NCBI GenBank assembly: GCA_037127315.1
Contig: JBBBDQ010000420.1
Coordinates: 3,630,001-3,694,000, forward strand
Length of the DNA: 64,000 nucleotides
DNA from: Ascarosepion bandense
Lineage: Eukaryota; Mollusca; Cephalopoda; Sepiida; Sepiidae
Direction: 5' to 3'
Below the pieces are notes generated by a model. The model searched no databases, was not told the origin of the DNA, and was given only the letters and a program-made list of their open reading frames with translations. Of the stretch, positions 11,286 to 20,905 are shown in pieces. The position numbers and the translations under genes were made by a program. Within the stretch, counting starts at the first letter, position 1, and each line of letters starts with the position of its first letter.

Positions 11286-11860
11286 CCTTTTTTTTCATCA
11301 TATCATATCGCCCGAGCAAGGCGGTAACGCCACTGATGTACAGGGGGCTACATAGGAGTGAAAAGATTGGAAAAGAGAAAACCGGAAACCGCATCCTAAA
11401 CAGGAAACAAGGGATGAGCCTCTTCAGCTGTTCAATAAACGTGGGTGGAGTGTGAATCGGGCGATAGTTTAGTCTTTCTACTCTAATTGAGAAAAAAAGT
11501 GAGAAGATTGGAAAAGAGAAAACCGGAAACCACATCCTAAACAGGAAACCTGGGATGAGCCTCTTCACCTGTTCAATAGACGTGGGTGGAGTGTGAATCG
11601 GGCGATAGTTTAGTCTATCTACTCCAATTGAAAAAAAAAGAAAAAAGTGAGAAGATTGGCAAAGAGAAAGAAAGCCGGAAACCACATCCTAAACAGGGAA
11701 CAAGGGATGAGCCTCTTCACCTGTTCAATAGACGTGGGTGGAGTGTGAATCGGGCGATAGTTTAGTCTATCTACTCCAATTGAAAAAAAAAAAGAAAAAA
11801 GTGAGAAGATTGGAAAAGAGAAAACCGGAAACCGCATCCTAAACAGGAAACAACATTTGT
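11286..11860 (-). mobile_element. LINE 3' end with tandem 3' UTR units
   Basis: In minus sense the element ends at about 11289 in the CR1/Jockey-group tail (ACATCAGTGGCGTTACCGCC then TTGCTCGGGCGATATGATAT). Upstream of the tail lie about 3.5 copies of a unit of about 150 bp. Each contains CAATTGGAGTAGATAGACTA, ACTATCGCCCGATTCACACT, GAACAGGTGAAGAGGCTCAT, CCTGTTTAGGATGTGGTTTC and CTTTTCCAATCTTCTCAC. A single unit plus the same tail occurs at 58130-58372, which identifies the unit as 3' UTR. The readable minus-strand frame over the units is a by-product. Confidence 0.8.
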
Positions 11861-12684
11861 TTATCCTTATTTACAGTTACATTTTTTAGACGCATTTAGC
11901 TGCAATTACGATATATAGGTAGGGAACAAAAAAACAACTGTAAGCTAACGTCTGGCAACTTGGGTGGACTGACTTGGTGATTGCAGCTTGAGTGTTCCGG
12001 CCATAGCTTATTTCCAATAGTGTCGTTTTTATGATACATCAAAACGTGATACAGCAAAACGTGACATTAACTGTTGCATTTAACTCTGCTTCAATTACCA
12101 GTGCAGTTTTAGCGTTGGTGAAGAAAAGAGCTAATTAATGGATAATAATTTTGTAATTGGATTATACTTTTAAAATAACAACTTAAATATTGCAGTCATT
12201 TATTGACGGCTCAGTTAAACTAATTCAAGCATAATATACGACCAAGTATTTAAGAAATATTTAAGCTTAGTGAAGCAACCAGTGAGGAGTAGATTTGCTA
12301 CAATAGAATGTATCTTTTAAGATCTGCTATATAAAGTAAGGGTCAGTCAATAGGAAATTAATATTCAAAACTAGAGCTGAAAAGTGAAAAATACTTACAG
12401 AAAACTTAATCCTTGAACTGTAGAGGTTAAGAAGAATTTCTGACAACGGATGTTATTGTTAAATATTGTTTTAAACAAAACAAAATTATCGATTTAATTT
12501 AATCAGAACTAAAACTTAAATCAGAAAGCCTAAAATATTTACCGGGGAAAACAGGAGTTAAATTTTTCAACAGAAATAATTTTTTTGCAGAAATAAAATC
12601 TTCCATAACTATTTTTTAAAATGCTTTCTTGAGAGATTTGGTATAGCGGTTATCACCAGAAAGTGGTAATGATATATTGACATT
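11861..12684. other. Unassigned AT-rich stretch
   Basis: No family recognised. There is a poly-A-rich non-coding texture with no open frame of interest. Confidence 0.5.
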
Positions 12685-12830
12685 GTTGCGTTCCCTTTCA
12701 CACAAATACTCATGGGGAAATGTATTAATCATTTCTTTCTCCTTAGTTATGGATTAAATAGATTCGGTTTTCTGCCGTTACTAACCAGTCTAGGAGAAGA
12801 ATATCTGAATTTATGATCCTTTACGCATGA
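12685..12830 (+). mobile_element. Highly diverged SINE body
   Basis: Weak but colinear match to the SINE body: ACAAATACTCATGGGGAAAT, then TTAATCATTTCTTTCTCC, then AGTTATGGATTAAATAG, then TACTAACCAGTCTAGGAG. The rest has decayed. Confidence 0.5.
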
Positions 12831-13110
12831 GGTTAGCAACTGTGTTAAAAAAATCTGCTTTCTATGGAAACTACAATAGTAACATTAGTGTGAGGAGATT
12901 GTGGCAATTTATAACACAAATCTACTGATACTAAAGAGGATAAAAATATGAAATTCTGAGAGAAGAAACAGATATTAATTCCAGTTTGCAATATTCTATT
13001 AAGAATTTCCTGGCATCCTATAAATTCCAGAGTTCCCACAGATCTGTGAAAAATAAAAAAAAATTCCTGGACTTTTCAAGGACTATGTTAAGTTTCAAGG
13101 ACTGAAATTG

Positions 13111-13172
<62 letters not shown>

Positions 13173-13925
13173 TGGTCATCAATTTCAAAAACAAACTTTG
13201 TGATTCATCTTTTTATAGTTTGACAGATGAGATGTTCAAAGAGGACATTATAGGAATTTCGAGCCAAACCTCTTTTCCATTTCATTACAGGTACCTGAAA
13301 AAGTCCGTCAAGTAAAACAACTGAAACCTCGTAACTATGAAGACATCATTTAGAATAAATTGGTATATGAGAATTATAATTCTGTAATTAGGAAATAGAT
13401 GCAAAACTTTTAAAGAAAGTTTATTTTCTTTTCTTCGGGTATGAATTTAAATAATTCTTCATGAAATTCAAGCCATTTACGGCCATATCCGATTAAAACC
13501 AAAAAAGGCATTGTAATTTCATCTGCAAATTCAATTCGTTTGTCATATGCGTCCATTTTGAGTACCTCTAAACCCTTTTTCCAGCTATCAGATATTAAGA
13601 GATGATTTCAACTTTGTTTTAGGGTTCACGTTTTGCCTGCCTATTCACTATTTTATTTTTCATTGATAATAAGGCTGCTGATGAATGGGAAATGTCGATT
13701 TGACTGACTTGTGTGCCTGTAAAATGTGCCATCTGAAACAGCCTGTGATGATCCATCATTGGTTTGGGGGTCAGTCTAGGAGACGAAGAACGGTTGACGA
13801 ACAGAAACAGTTTGCGGAGATTATTTAAACTCCCGGTTTTTTTTTAAATTTTTTCGTGGATGTAATTGCAGCATTTCGAGAAAAAGAAGACAGTTGCGAA
13901 AGATGAAGCAGGCAAAATAAAAAAT
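12831..13925. other. Unassigned stretch with (CA)n
   Basis: Holds a (CA)n array at 13112-13169. I see no other recognisable feature. Confidence 0.5.
13112..13169. repeat. (CA)n microsatellite
   Basis: Uninterrupted CA array of about 29 units. Confidence 0.95.
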
Positions 13926-14118
13926 TAAAAAAAATTAGAAAAGAACAAGTGTTCAAAAATGCAACTGAATAAAGAAATTTTCAGGTGGGGAAAAATAAAT
14001 TGGAAGGATGAAGATGTAAAAAAAGAAATACAAGAAACAAAAGGCGGGAAACAGAAAATGATAAAATACATGAGAAGGGATTTGATTTCGAAAGGAAAAA
14101 AAACCCGAAACGAAGGGG

Positions 14119-14245
14119 ATGATGATGGTGGTGGTGGTGGTGGTGGTGGTAGTGATGATGAAGATGGTGCAAAATAAAAAAAAATGAATAATAATAATAA
14201 TAATGATAAATAATAATAATAATAATAATAATAACAACATGAAAT
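14119..14245. repeat. (GAT/GGT)n and (AAT)n tracts
   Basis: GATGATGGTGGTGGT tract at 14119-14165 followed by AATAATAAT tracts at 14185-14235. The latter precedes a Dong-like 3' UTR copy. Confidence 0.9.
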
Positions 14246-14350
14246 GGAGCCATAATAACACGCCACGAACTGCCTTAGGTCTTCCCGCAGATTTGGTTGG
14301 TAGTGCGACCATAGCAGAAATCGAAATATGAAAAATGGCATCATAATAAA
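14233..14350 (+). mobile_element. Dong-like LINE 3' UTR copy
   Basis: ACATGAAATGGAGCCATAAT, CACGCCACGAACTGCCTTAG, TTGGTAGTGCGACCATAGCA. The coding part is absent. It is immediately preceded by (AAT)n. Confidence 0.8.
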
Positions 14351-14412
14351 AATAATCATACCAGTAACGGAATAAATTGTGAGTGAAAAATTATTATCCA
14401 CCCTTCGACACC

Positions 14413-14452
<40 letters not shown>

Positions 14453-14482
14453 TTCATTTACACACACACACACACACACACA
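14413..14482. repeat. (TC)n-(CA)n compound microsatellite
   Basis: TC array followed by CATTTA and CA array. Confidence 0.95.
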
Positions 14483-14483
14483 G

Positions 14484-14875
14484 AAGCCCGGCGTGGCGAG
14501 CCTCTCACTACTCTACCGCTACGTTCACAGAAAGTGCTCGTGCGAAATACATTCCTTGGTTCCGCCAGAGCTAATCTTCCCGGCTAAGACCTGCCATGCC
14601 ACTAAATGTGGCAAGCCACCAACATTCCCTGCATATTCCAGTGGTGAGTAGTAAGTTCTACTCGAGTAGCATCTTATCGTGAACCACTGCTCTGTGAAAC
14701 TGACTCCCAAGAGGATATTTCTCCCATAACTAGAATCTTAACATTTTTATGTCTAGAATTCACTGTTATCTATCTCCTCCTATCTGTATAAACTGACGCT
14801 TGACGTAACCCTCTACCTCGAGTGGCCACCGGGTCTTTTACAGGGTGAATCTTCAATAATAATAATAATAATAAT
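14484..14875 (+). pseudogene. LINE 3' end, second CR1/Jockey-type family
   Basis: The plus strand reads PGVASLSLLYRYVHRKCSCE and IHSLVPPELIFPAKTCHATK, matching the conserved block ahead of the LWNSLP motif near the end of CR1/Jockey-type polyproteins. The reading then breaks. The 3' end carries AACCCTCTACCTCGAGTGGC and GGGTCTTTTACAGGGTGAAT, then (AAT)n. The same 3' tail occurs alone at 22745, 24762 and 51025, so it defines a LINE family distinct from the GGGGTGAAACGAT family. 5' truncated. Confidence 0.7.
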
Positions 14876-15008
14876 AATGCTAGGGATGATAGGGGAGATA
14901 TTAAAAAAACATGAAATGGAGCCATAACGACACACCACGACCTGCCTTAGGTCTTCCCGCAGACCTGGTAGGTAGTGTGACCATGGCAGAAATCAAAAAA
15001 TGATGATG

Positions 15009-15049
<41 letters not shown>

Positions 15050-15052
15050 CGG
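14876..15052 (+). mobile_element. Dong-like LINE 3' UTR and (TAA)n, array unit 1
   Basis: GCTAGGGATGATAGGGGAGA, ACATGAAATGGAGCCATAAC, CGACCTGCCTTAGGTCTTCC, GGTAGTGTGACCATGGCAGA, then (AAT)n at about 15005-15047. First unit of a head-to-tail array of 3' ends. Confidence 0.85.
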
Positions 15053-15420
15053 TTGCAGAAATAGAAGATGTCACCATTCTATGGGATTACACCATCTACA
15101 CACACAGAAAAATTGAAGCAAATAGGCCGGACATCATTGTTAAAAATCAGAAAAAAAAAACTTGCCTATTAATTGATATGGCTTGTCCAGCGGATTGTAA
15201 CATAGCAAACAAGGAATTCAAAGACCTGGAAATTGAAATAGAAAAAATGTGGAAATTGAAAACAAGAGTAGTGCCAGTGATAGTGGGTGCACTTGGAATG
15301 ATAAAAAATGGAACAAAAAAATGCATTGAAAGAATCCCTGGAAATCCCAGCTTAAGAGATATACAAAAAATTGTCTTATTAAGTACAGCCCACATACTAA
15401 GGAGAACTTTGTCTATGTAA
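15053..15420 (+). pseudogene. Dong/R2-like LINE ORF C-terminus, copy A
   Basis: Plus-strand reading from about 15067: VTILWDYTIYTHRKIEANRP, DIIVKN, then after a frame change LLIDMACPADCNIANKEFKD, LEIEIEKMWKLKTRVVPVIV and SLRDIQKIVLLSTAHILRRT, ending LSM at 15418-15420. RPD...IDMA fits the PD-(D/E)xK restriction-like endonuclease of R2/Dong/R4 LINEs, which nicks the genomic target. The RT domain is missing (5' truncation), so the copy is dead. The C-terminal 80 residues are still open (15178-15420), which suggests a fairly young insertion. The stop codon is followed directly by the family 3' UTR. Confidence 0.8.
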
Positions 15421-15570
15421 CGCTAGGGATGATAGGGGAGATAGAAAAAACATGAAATGGAGCCATAACGACACACCACGACCTGCCTTAGGTCTTTCCA
15501 CAGACTTGGTAGGTAGTGTGACCATAGCAGAAATAAAAAAATGATAAATAATAATAATAATAATAATATT
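15421..15570 (+). mobile_element. Dong-like 3' UTR and (TAA)n, array unit 2
   Basis: Same 3' UTR as unit 1 (GCTAGGGATGATAGGGGAGA ... ACCATAGCAGAAATAAAAAA) followed by (AAT)n at about 15547-15569. Confidence 0.85.
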
Positions 15571-16030
15571 TTCACGATAGAATGGAACAATATTTACATT
15601 GGACAATGTGCAAACACTATTTAAACAAACACTGGTATGAACATCACCCGGCACCGATTACATAAATAGAAGATGTCACCATTCTATGGGATTACACCAA
15701 ATACACAGACAGAAAAATTGAATCAAATAGGAGGGACATTGCTGTTAAAACCCAAAAAGAAAAAAAACTTAATAAATGATGTGGTTTGTCCAGCGGATTG
15801 TAACATAGCAACCAAGGAATTCGAAAAACTGTCAAAAGACCAAGAAATTGAAACAGAAAAAAACGTGGAAATTGAAAACAAGAATAGTACCATTGGTATT
15901 AGGGGCATTTGGAATGATAGTAAATGTAACGAAGCAACACATTGAAAGAATCTCTGGAAACCTCAGCTTAAGAGATATTCAAAAAATTTCTTAAGTACAG
16001 CTCACACACTAAGGAGAACTTTGTTTATGT
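15571..16030 (+). pseudogene. Dong/R2-like LINE ORF C-terminus, copy B
   Basis: This copy starts further upstream than copy A. HDRMEQYLHWTMCKHYLNKH is followed by WYEHHPAPIT (15572-15660). Then come TILWDYTKYTDRKIESNR and, in other frames, VCPADCNIATKEFEKLSKDQ, EIETEKNVEIENKNS and LRRTLFM. Several frameshifts interrupt it. The HDR...W and RPD/CPAD blocks are the endonuclease-linked region of R2/Dong-type LINEs. It lies directly after a (TAA)n tract and ends in the same 3' UTR, so copies A and B are tandem 5'-truncated insertions. Confidence 0.8.
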
Positions 16031-16165
16031 AACGTTAGGGATGATAGGGGAGATAGAAAAAAAATGAAATGGAGAAATAACGACACACCACGACCTGCCT
16101 TAGGTTTTCCCGCAGACTTGGTATGTAGTGCGACCATAGCAGAAATCAAATTATGATGAAAAATG
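16031..16165 (+). mobile_element. Dong-like 3' UTR, array unit 3
   Basis: ACGTTAGGGATGATAGGGGA ... CGACCTGCCTTAGGTTTTCC ... GACCATAGCAGAAATC. Last unit of the array. The following tail is AT-rich but not a clean TAA tract. Confidence 0.8.
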
Positions 16166-16304
16166 ACATAATGATAATAAAAAAGAAAACAAGTGTAACC
16201 AGAAAGAATTAAAATAAAAATGAAAGAATAATTAAAAATCCTGAAGATAATGTTTCAAGCAGTGTATGTTTTATACAAGTGTTTAAAAACGTACTGTTAG
16301 TGTC

Positions 16305-16735
16305 TTGTCGTTTGTAAACGTCGGCGATCATGGTTCTCCGCAACATTCTATTCCTTGTAGTCTTTAGTAACTGTTGTATCTTTGCGAAACCTTTAATCTC
16401 GCTATTCATTCACATAATCACGTCAGGTATGTCGCTCGCTGCCTTCCCTTAACTATCCTGCACTTGACATGCCTTGTGAGTGTAAAATTTTTCTCTTTTC
16501 TCATTATATGTCCCAGGTATTTCAGCTGTCACTTTATGATACTGAATATGTGTCCTTTTTGATCCTATTTTCCTTAATCCTTTCTTGCTGCATACGCACT
16601 CTGTCCACGTATTTATCAGCGATTATCTGCAGAAGCAGATTTCAGTTCTCTTCATCTGTGAGCAGATAGTCCAGCATTCATTGTCAGCAAAGAGGGCTGA
16701 TATTACATAACAGTTCCACAGATTTTGGGTTGTAA
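16305..16735 (-). pseudogene. RTE-type LINE, C-terminal relic
   Basis: The minus strand reads CYVISALFADNECWTICSQM then KRTEICF (16725-16640), matching the YGCECWTISKxxEKRLEAxEMWF block downstream of the RT domain in RTE-type elements. TTRNRMLRRTMIADVYKRQ (16350-16300) matches the terminal TRDRxLWRxMIANVL. The middle is full of stops. The element would encode an endonuclease and RT, but only the last part is left. Confidence 0.65.
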
Positions 16736-16954
16736 CGCATGTAAATATATCTTAACTGAGAAGTGGAATATTACCAGATTCCGTCATAGGATAAAAAATG
16801 ACCACAAGATTTCAAACAATCCCACAAAAATCAATTTTGGGAAAACAGATGACTTAAAAAAAAAATTACAATTAAAAATATTGCAGAAATCACTACCAGC
16901 TAAGGTTTTGGAGAAGATGGACACAAACACGAAAACTGATACTTAACATCAGTA

Positions 16955-17260
16955 AAAGCAGCTGAAGCTTTTAGGGACATGTGATGAGGAAGGAGGGCTT
17001 GGAGAAATTGATGCTCACGGAACGGATAAAGGGGAGTAGGGACAAGAAGAAGCAGCTCATGACATACCTGATGGACTTGAACAGATGGATGGTGGAGCGG
17101 GGATTAAATGGAATCGCAGGAGAAGAGGCATTGGGAGCAACAAGAGATAGGGACAGGTGGAGGTCCATGATCGCCTCAGTCCTGAAGATAATGATGAGGA
17201 TATCGGTTAGAATTTATATACTGGTTCGAAAATCTAATAAAATAACTCATACGTAAAAAT
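16955..17260 (+). pseudogene. RTE-type LINE, C-terminal fragment
   Basis: Plus-strand reading: MMRKEGLEKLMLTERIKGS, then KKKQLMTYLMDLNRWMVERG and ATRDRDRWRSMIASVLKIM. This is the standard RTE C-terminus (HxMRKxxLENLxLTGxIxGxR...TYLxxLxxWM...TRDRxxWRxMIANVL). Only the terminal 90 residues are present, but in one open frame (16981-17256). It lies close to the opposite-strand relic at 16305-16735. Confidence 0.8.
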
Positions 17261-17430
17261 TTGAGAACTGTCAAAAAGCGTTGCAATTTGAATATCAGCA
17301 TACTTTAATAGAAGTAGAGATTTGTTTACTGTTTAAGATTCGGTTTCTGGGTCCTTCAACACTTTACTTCTAACATCTCCACCAAAACACCAAAATTTTA
17401 TTCAGTTATTATTATTTTCCCCTTCTTGTT

Positions 17431-17482
17431 GCATTTGTACGACGTTTCGGCCGGTGTACGTTCCGGCTTTCGTCAGGTGCTG
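17431..17482 (-). ncRNA. Hammerhead-like motif, left arm of an inverted pair
   Basis: Minus strand: CUGACGA (17476-17470), stem II GCCGG/CCGGC with two unpaired A and one C at its base, GAAA (17448-17445). Stem III is the palindrome ACGU and the cleavage triplet GUC. GUAC follows, opposite GCAC upstream. The core is intact but the stem II base is irregular. Confidence 0.5.
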
Positions 17483-17494
17483 GGAATTTTGAAC

Positions 17495-17545
17495 CTAGCA
17501 CCTGAAGGAGGCCGGAGCGTACAACGGCCGAAACGTCGTACAAAT
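17495..17545 (+). ncRNA. Hammerhead-like motif, right arm of an inverted pair
   Basis: Plus strand: CUGAAGGA (17502-17509, one extra G in the core), perfect stem II GGCCG/CGGCC, GAAA (17530-17533), palindromic ACGU, GUC, then GUAC pairing partly with GCAC at 17498-17501. The two arms face each other around 17488. The same phrase, more decayed, occurs at 23341-23380, 25358-25397 and, inverted, at 33885-33935. Confidence 0.5.
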
Positions 17546-17625
17546 GGCAACAACGCTAAGGACAATAATCCGAATAATGTAAATACCGTAAATACTACCT
17601 CATCTCAGAAATAGAGACAAATATT
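17546..17625 (+). repeat. Tail of the hammerhead-containing repeat family
   Basis: ACAAATGGCAACAACGCTAA, GACAATAATCCGAATAATGT and AAATACTACCTCATCTCAGA. The same tail is seen at 23080-23125 (inverted), 23370-23427, 25097-25142 (inverted) and 33826-33880 (inverted). Confidence 0.7.
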
Positions 17626-17635
17626 ATTTTCCCCT

Positions 17636-17765
17636 CTTACAATTGTAGATAGGTTTGTCTATCGCCCAATTCGCACTCCTACCGGTCTTTTGAACAGAAG
17701 TAGAGGTTTGTTCTTTGTTCCATGTTTTGCATTGGGTTTCAGGTCCCTTTTAATGGCTACCTCAA
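17636..17765 (+). repeat. LINE 3' UTR-type module
   Basis: Diverged single unit of the 3' UTR module seen at 11356-11850: GGTTTGTCTATCGCCCAATT, CTTTTGAACAGAAGTAGAGG, TTCTTTGTTCCATGTTTTGC, TTGGGTTTCAGGTCCCTTTT. No coding part or terminal tail is attached. Confidence 0.6.
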
Positions 17766-18255
17766 ATCTATGTTCCTAACGTCTTCGTCTAAACCCTGAA
17801 TTTTTATTCGCCAATTAAATCTTGAAATTTTCATTCCTAGAATTAGTGATCTATCTCTCCTGTTATCTTGCCCTTTCTTGCGCTCATACAACTCCACACA
17901 CTAACGCACTGCCTTTAGTGGCCCTTGCATTGGGTTAACATTAGTCAATTTGAAAATATATTTATATACATGTAATTGTAATTACATATTAAAACCAGTC
18001 TAATGCATAAATATGACAACAACATTTGAAATTTTCATACGCAGAAAAGCAGTCAACCAATGTGATAGAAGACATATCACTAGTTTATTATATGTATTCA
18101 TTTAAACTAATATACACATAGTCGTTATACTTACAATGTTTCAGAAGTTGTACCATACAGTTTTTTAGGGAGCCTGTCTTCATATTCTGTTAACAATAAC
18201 GAAATTTCGTTTTTATCTCTTTTCCACATTCCAAAGGCAGGGATTATTCTCTTTT

Positions 18256-18291
18256 CATTTTCCTCCGAGGTATTTGACTCGGAGGAAAATG
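18256..18291. repeat. Perfect 14-bp hairpin
   Basis: CATTTTCCTCCGAG (18256-18269) and its exact complement CTCGGAGGAAAATG (18278-18291) flank an 8-nt loop. No poly-T follows that would suggest a Pol III terminator. Confidence 0.8.
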
Positions 18292-18512
18292 TGTCGCTTG
18301 CTGCTTTTTCCCTTTAGAGAATGTGACTTTTCAGTACTACCAAACCCAGGGATTGAACTCACAACTACCTGAGTAACTGATAAGTTTTTAGGCAATTTAC
18401 AAGACCAGGATTACACGACTGGCGAATATTAACTGATTTTAAATACAACCTATATATGGGAATCGAAATGAGAACGGTGGGTTAGATAAAGTTTACAATT
18501 CTGTTAAGTACG

Positions 18513-18566
18513 ACGACACCTGAAGAAGGTCGAAAGTATCATAGCTGAAACGTTGTTAGCATAACA
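18513..18566 (+). ncRNA. Degenerate hammerhead-like motif
   Basis: CUGAAGA (18520-18526), a 20-nt spacer ending AGCU, GAAAC, palindromic ACGU, cleavage-like GUU, then GUUAGC. Stem II pairs over only two base pairs, so I regard it as a decayed member of the same class. Confidence 0.35.
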
Positions 18567-19844
18567 GTGTTATATATTCAGTGACTACAGGATATAATTT
18601 CGCTCAGAAGTGTATTTACACTAAAGAAATATTATTAAACAGCAAGAAAACAAACTGGCAAATAAAAGTGTGTTTAAGTTAAAAAATATTAAATTTGAAA
18701 ATCAGGAATACAGAGAACACTGACAAACAATGTGTGTTGTGTCAAGGTCTGAGAATATAAACGATGGAAAGACAGAACTTAAGATGACGCATCTATGACC
18801 CACAGAATATATAATTCAGTCAAACGGGAAATATTAAACAATGGTATAAGAAAGTGATGACGTCAAAGGTAGCTGGCCAAAGAAAATAATAATGCGACAT
18901 TGATAAACAAATGGCCTAAACAACGTTGACACAATCATTAGGAAATATCAGCTTATATAAGAGCGAGGTTCTGGGGACAGATCGATAAATGGCAAAAGAG
19001 ATCAGAGAACGCGGGGAAGAGAAGACAACTCTAGCCAGTCAAGTGCCCTCGTATGCCTATGTGATATCTCCCCGGGCTGCCTCCAATATCACACCAGTGT
19101 TAACGAAGAAGAATAAAAATATATTTTTATATATATCGTGTTCGTTGTTCATCGTTTGTCGGCCAAGACGATCGTCATTTTCGTTTGCAGGTTAAACAAA
19201 TTACGTCGCTTTCGTATATAACAACAGGAAAACAAGTATATTCGTCCGAATGGAAAGATAAATGAAAATTCTTCATCTCAAATGTAACAATAAGTGCGTA
19301 AAAGATCACGTGGTATAAAAAAAAAATTGAATTTTTATCCAATCCTCTGTAGTCTGAATAAATTCCAAACTTCGAGATTATCTTCACTGAAAAAAAAGAT
19401 CAATTCAAGATTTTGCAACAGGTCGTAGAAGATTTGGCTAGTTTGTCGACACAAATCTACACCAAGTGACCCCTTTCTTTATAAACATGGCAACTAGAAA
19501 TCAAAAGACGTACAGACAACTGAAAAGTACATGACAACTTCTCGTCCATTCCTTCTATAAAAAGTGAGCAATAGCATTTTTAAAAAAATATGCATTTTAT
19601 TAAACGCGGCAACGCGCACATATATAAATCATAAATTAAAGCAGGCATATATAACAGATAATAAAACGGCACCCATTATCACTTTAACAAAGATGCAAAA
19701 ACGCCAAATCCCGCTATCGGTCATTGCACACATATATAAACCATAAACACACAAACAGATACATGTAAAACGCACTTACAGGCACACACACACACAGACA
19801 CACACACACACAATTAACGGCAGCGGACGTGAAATTAAGCTCTC
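18567..19844. other. Unassigned AT-rich stretch
   Basis: No recognisable family. A short (CA)n run lies at 19784-19812. The 68-residue open frame at 18989-19195 has no recognisable domain. Confidence 0.5.
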
Positions 19845-19889
19845 CTATCATTCTGAAGATGAGACTATGATCTTGAAATATCAACGATT
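19845..19889 (+). ncRNA. Hammerhead ribozyme motif (near-consensus)
   Basis: CUGAAGA core (19853-19859). One bulged U is followed by stem II GAGA/UCUU (19861-64 with 19871-74, one G-U pair). GAAA is at 19875-19878, stem III the palindromic AUAU, and the cleavage triplet AUC ends at 19882. Stem I pairs CUAUCAUU (19845-19852) with AACGAUU (19883-19889), one or two mismatches. The single bulged U at the base of stem II is shared with the PLE-linked motif at 42639. Core nucleotides are all consistent with catalysis; activity is untested. Confidence 0.55.
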
Positions 19890-20124
19890 AATAAATAGGT
19901 AACACCCAACGCCTTCTTTACCTTCCTTTACTTTACTAAACGTATTGTGATATCCTACAAAACCTATCCATACACCAGTATGGATTTTTGTTAGACCCAT
20001 TTCTAAGGATATTTCCAATGATAAGACTTGGAAAAATCCATTTCAGAAGTCATTATATACAGACTTTTCAAAACAATCAATTCACACCAAACAAGTCGAT
20101 AATGCCACTTAAATGTACATGTCT

Positions 20125-20645
20125 GTTTGGAGTAAAAAATAATGAAATGACTTTGGAAGGAACTGGAAACACAATACTAAACAAGAAACAAAGGTCAAAT
20201 CTCCAGTCCATTTGAAAAGACAGGATAGGGGTATGAACCGGAGGAGAGATGATCCTTTCAACATCTCTCATAAAAATAAATATTAAATAAAGTTCAAAGT
20301 TTAGGAGGAGACATTAGAAGTATTGAGTCAAAATAGACTTTAGAAGGGAACAGAAAATAAACAGAAAATAAAGAATTAACCCTACTCCTGTTCAAAAGCC
20401 CAGAAAAGTGTGAAAACCAGACGATAGGTAAATCTATTTACTACTATTGAGGAAAAATAAATAAATAGTAACTAAAATGTCAAAGTTTAGGAAAGGATGT
20501 TAGAATTATAGAGTCTAAGTCAACTTTAGAAGGAACCGGAAACCCAATCTTAAGCAGTAAACAAAGAATTAACTTCTTCCCCTGTTGAAAAGACTGACGA
20601 AAAGTGTGAACCGGACAATAGGCAAATCTTACATTTTGCAGTTAT
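20125..20645 (-). repeat. Three diverged LINE 3' UTR-type modules
   Basis: Units at about 20155-20260, 20340-20450 and 20525-20635 each have the order (plus sense) GGAACCGGAAACCCAATC, AAACAAAGAATTAACTTC, CCTGTTGAAAAGAC, GTGTGAACCGGACAATAG, GGCAAATCT. They are homologous to the 11356-11850 units but separated by about 75 bp of AT-rich DNA containing CAAAGTTTAGGAGGAGACAT. Confidence 0.6.
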
Positions 20646-20774
20646 ATATTTGGCCACAGTTACTGGAAGTTTATTTAATATCTAAAGTGCAAATTTAATT
20701 GATTTTCAAAGCTGCAGTTAAACAGAAATAAAACAAAACAAGTCAAATTTTTAGTGGAAATGGAATAAAAAAAT

Positions 20775-20905
20775 TCACTTACACTTTGAATTAGAAAGAG
20801 AGTGTTGAAATTTCTGTGACACATAATAAGGAAAAGGGAGCTTGGAGAATTTGTCACTCACAAGATATATTGCAAGCAGAAAGAGTAGATGGAAACAGCG
20901 TATAA
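20775..20905 (+). pseudogene. RTE-type LINE fragment
   Basis: Plus strand: RVLKFL followed by HIIRKREFGEFVTHKIYCKQ, corresponding to the LKFLGHIMRKxxLENLxLTGxI block of RTE elements, with one stop. Very short and decayed. Confidence 0.5.

Noticed and set aside
14119..14165. Acidic/Gly-rich coding region
   Set aside because: Translation of a GAT/GGT trinucleotide tract.
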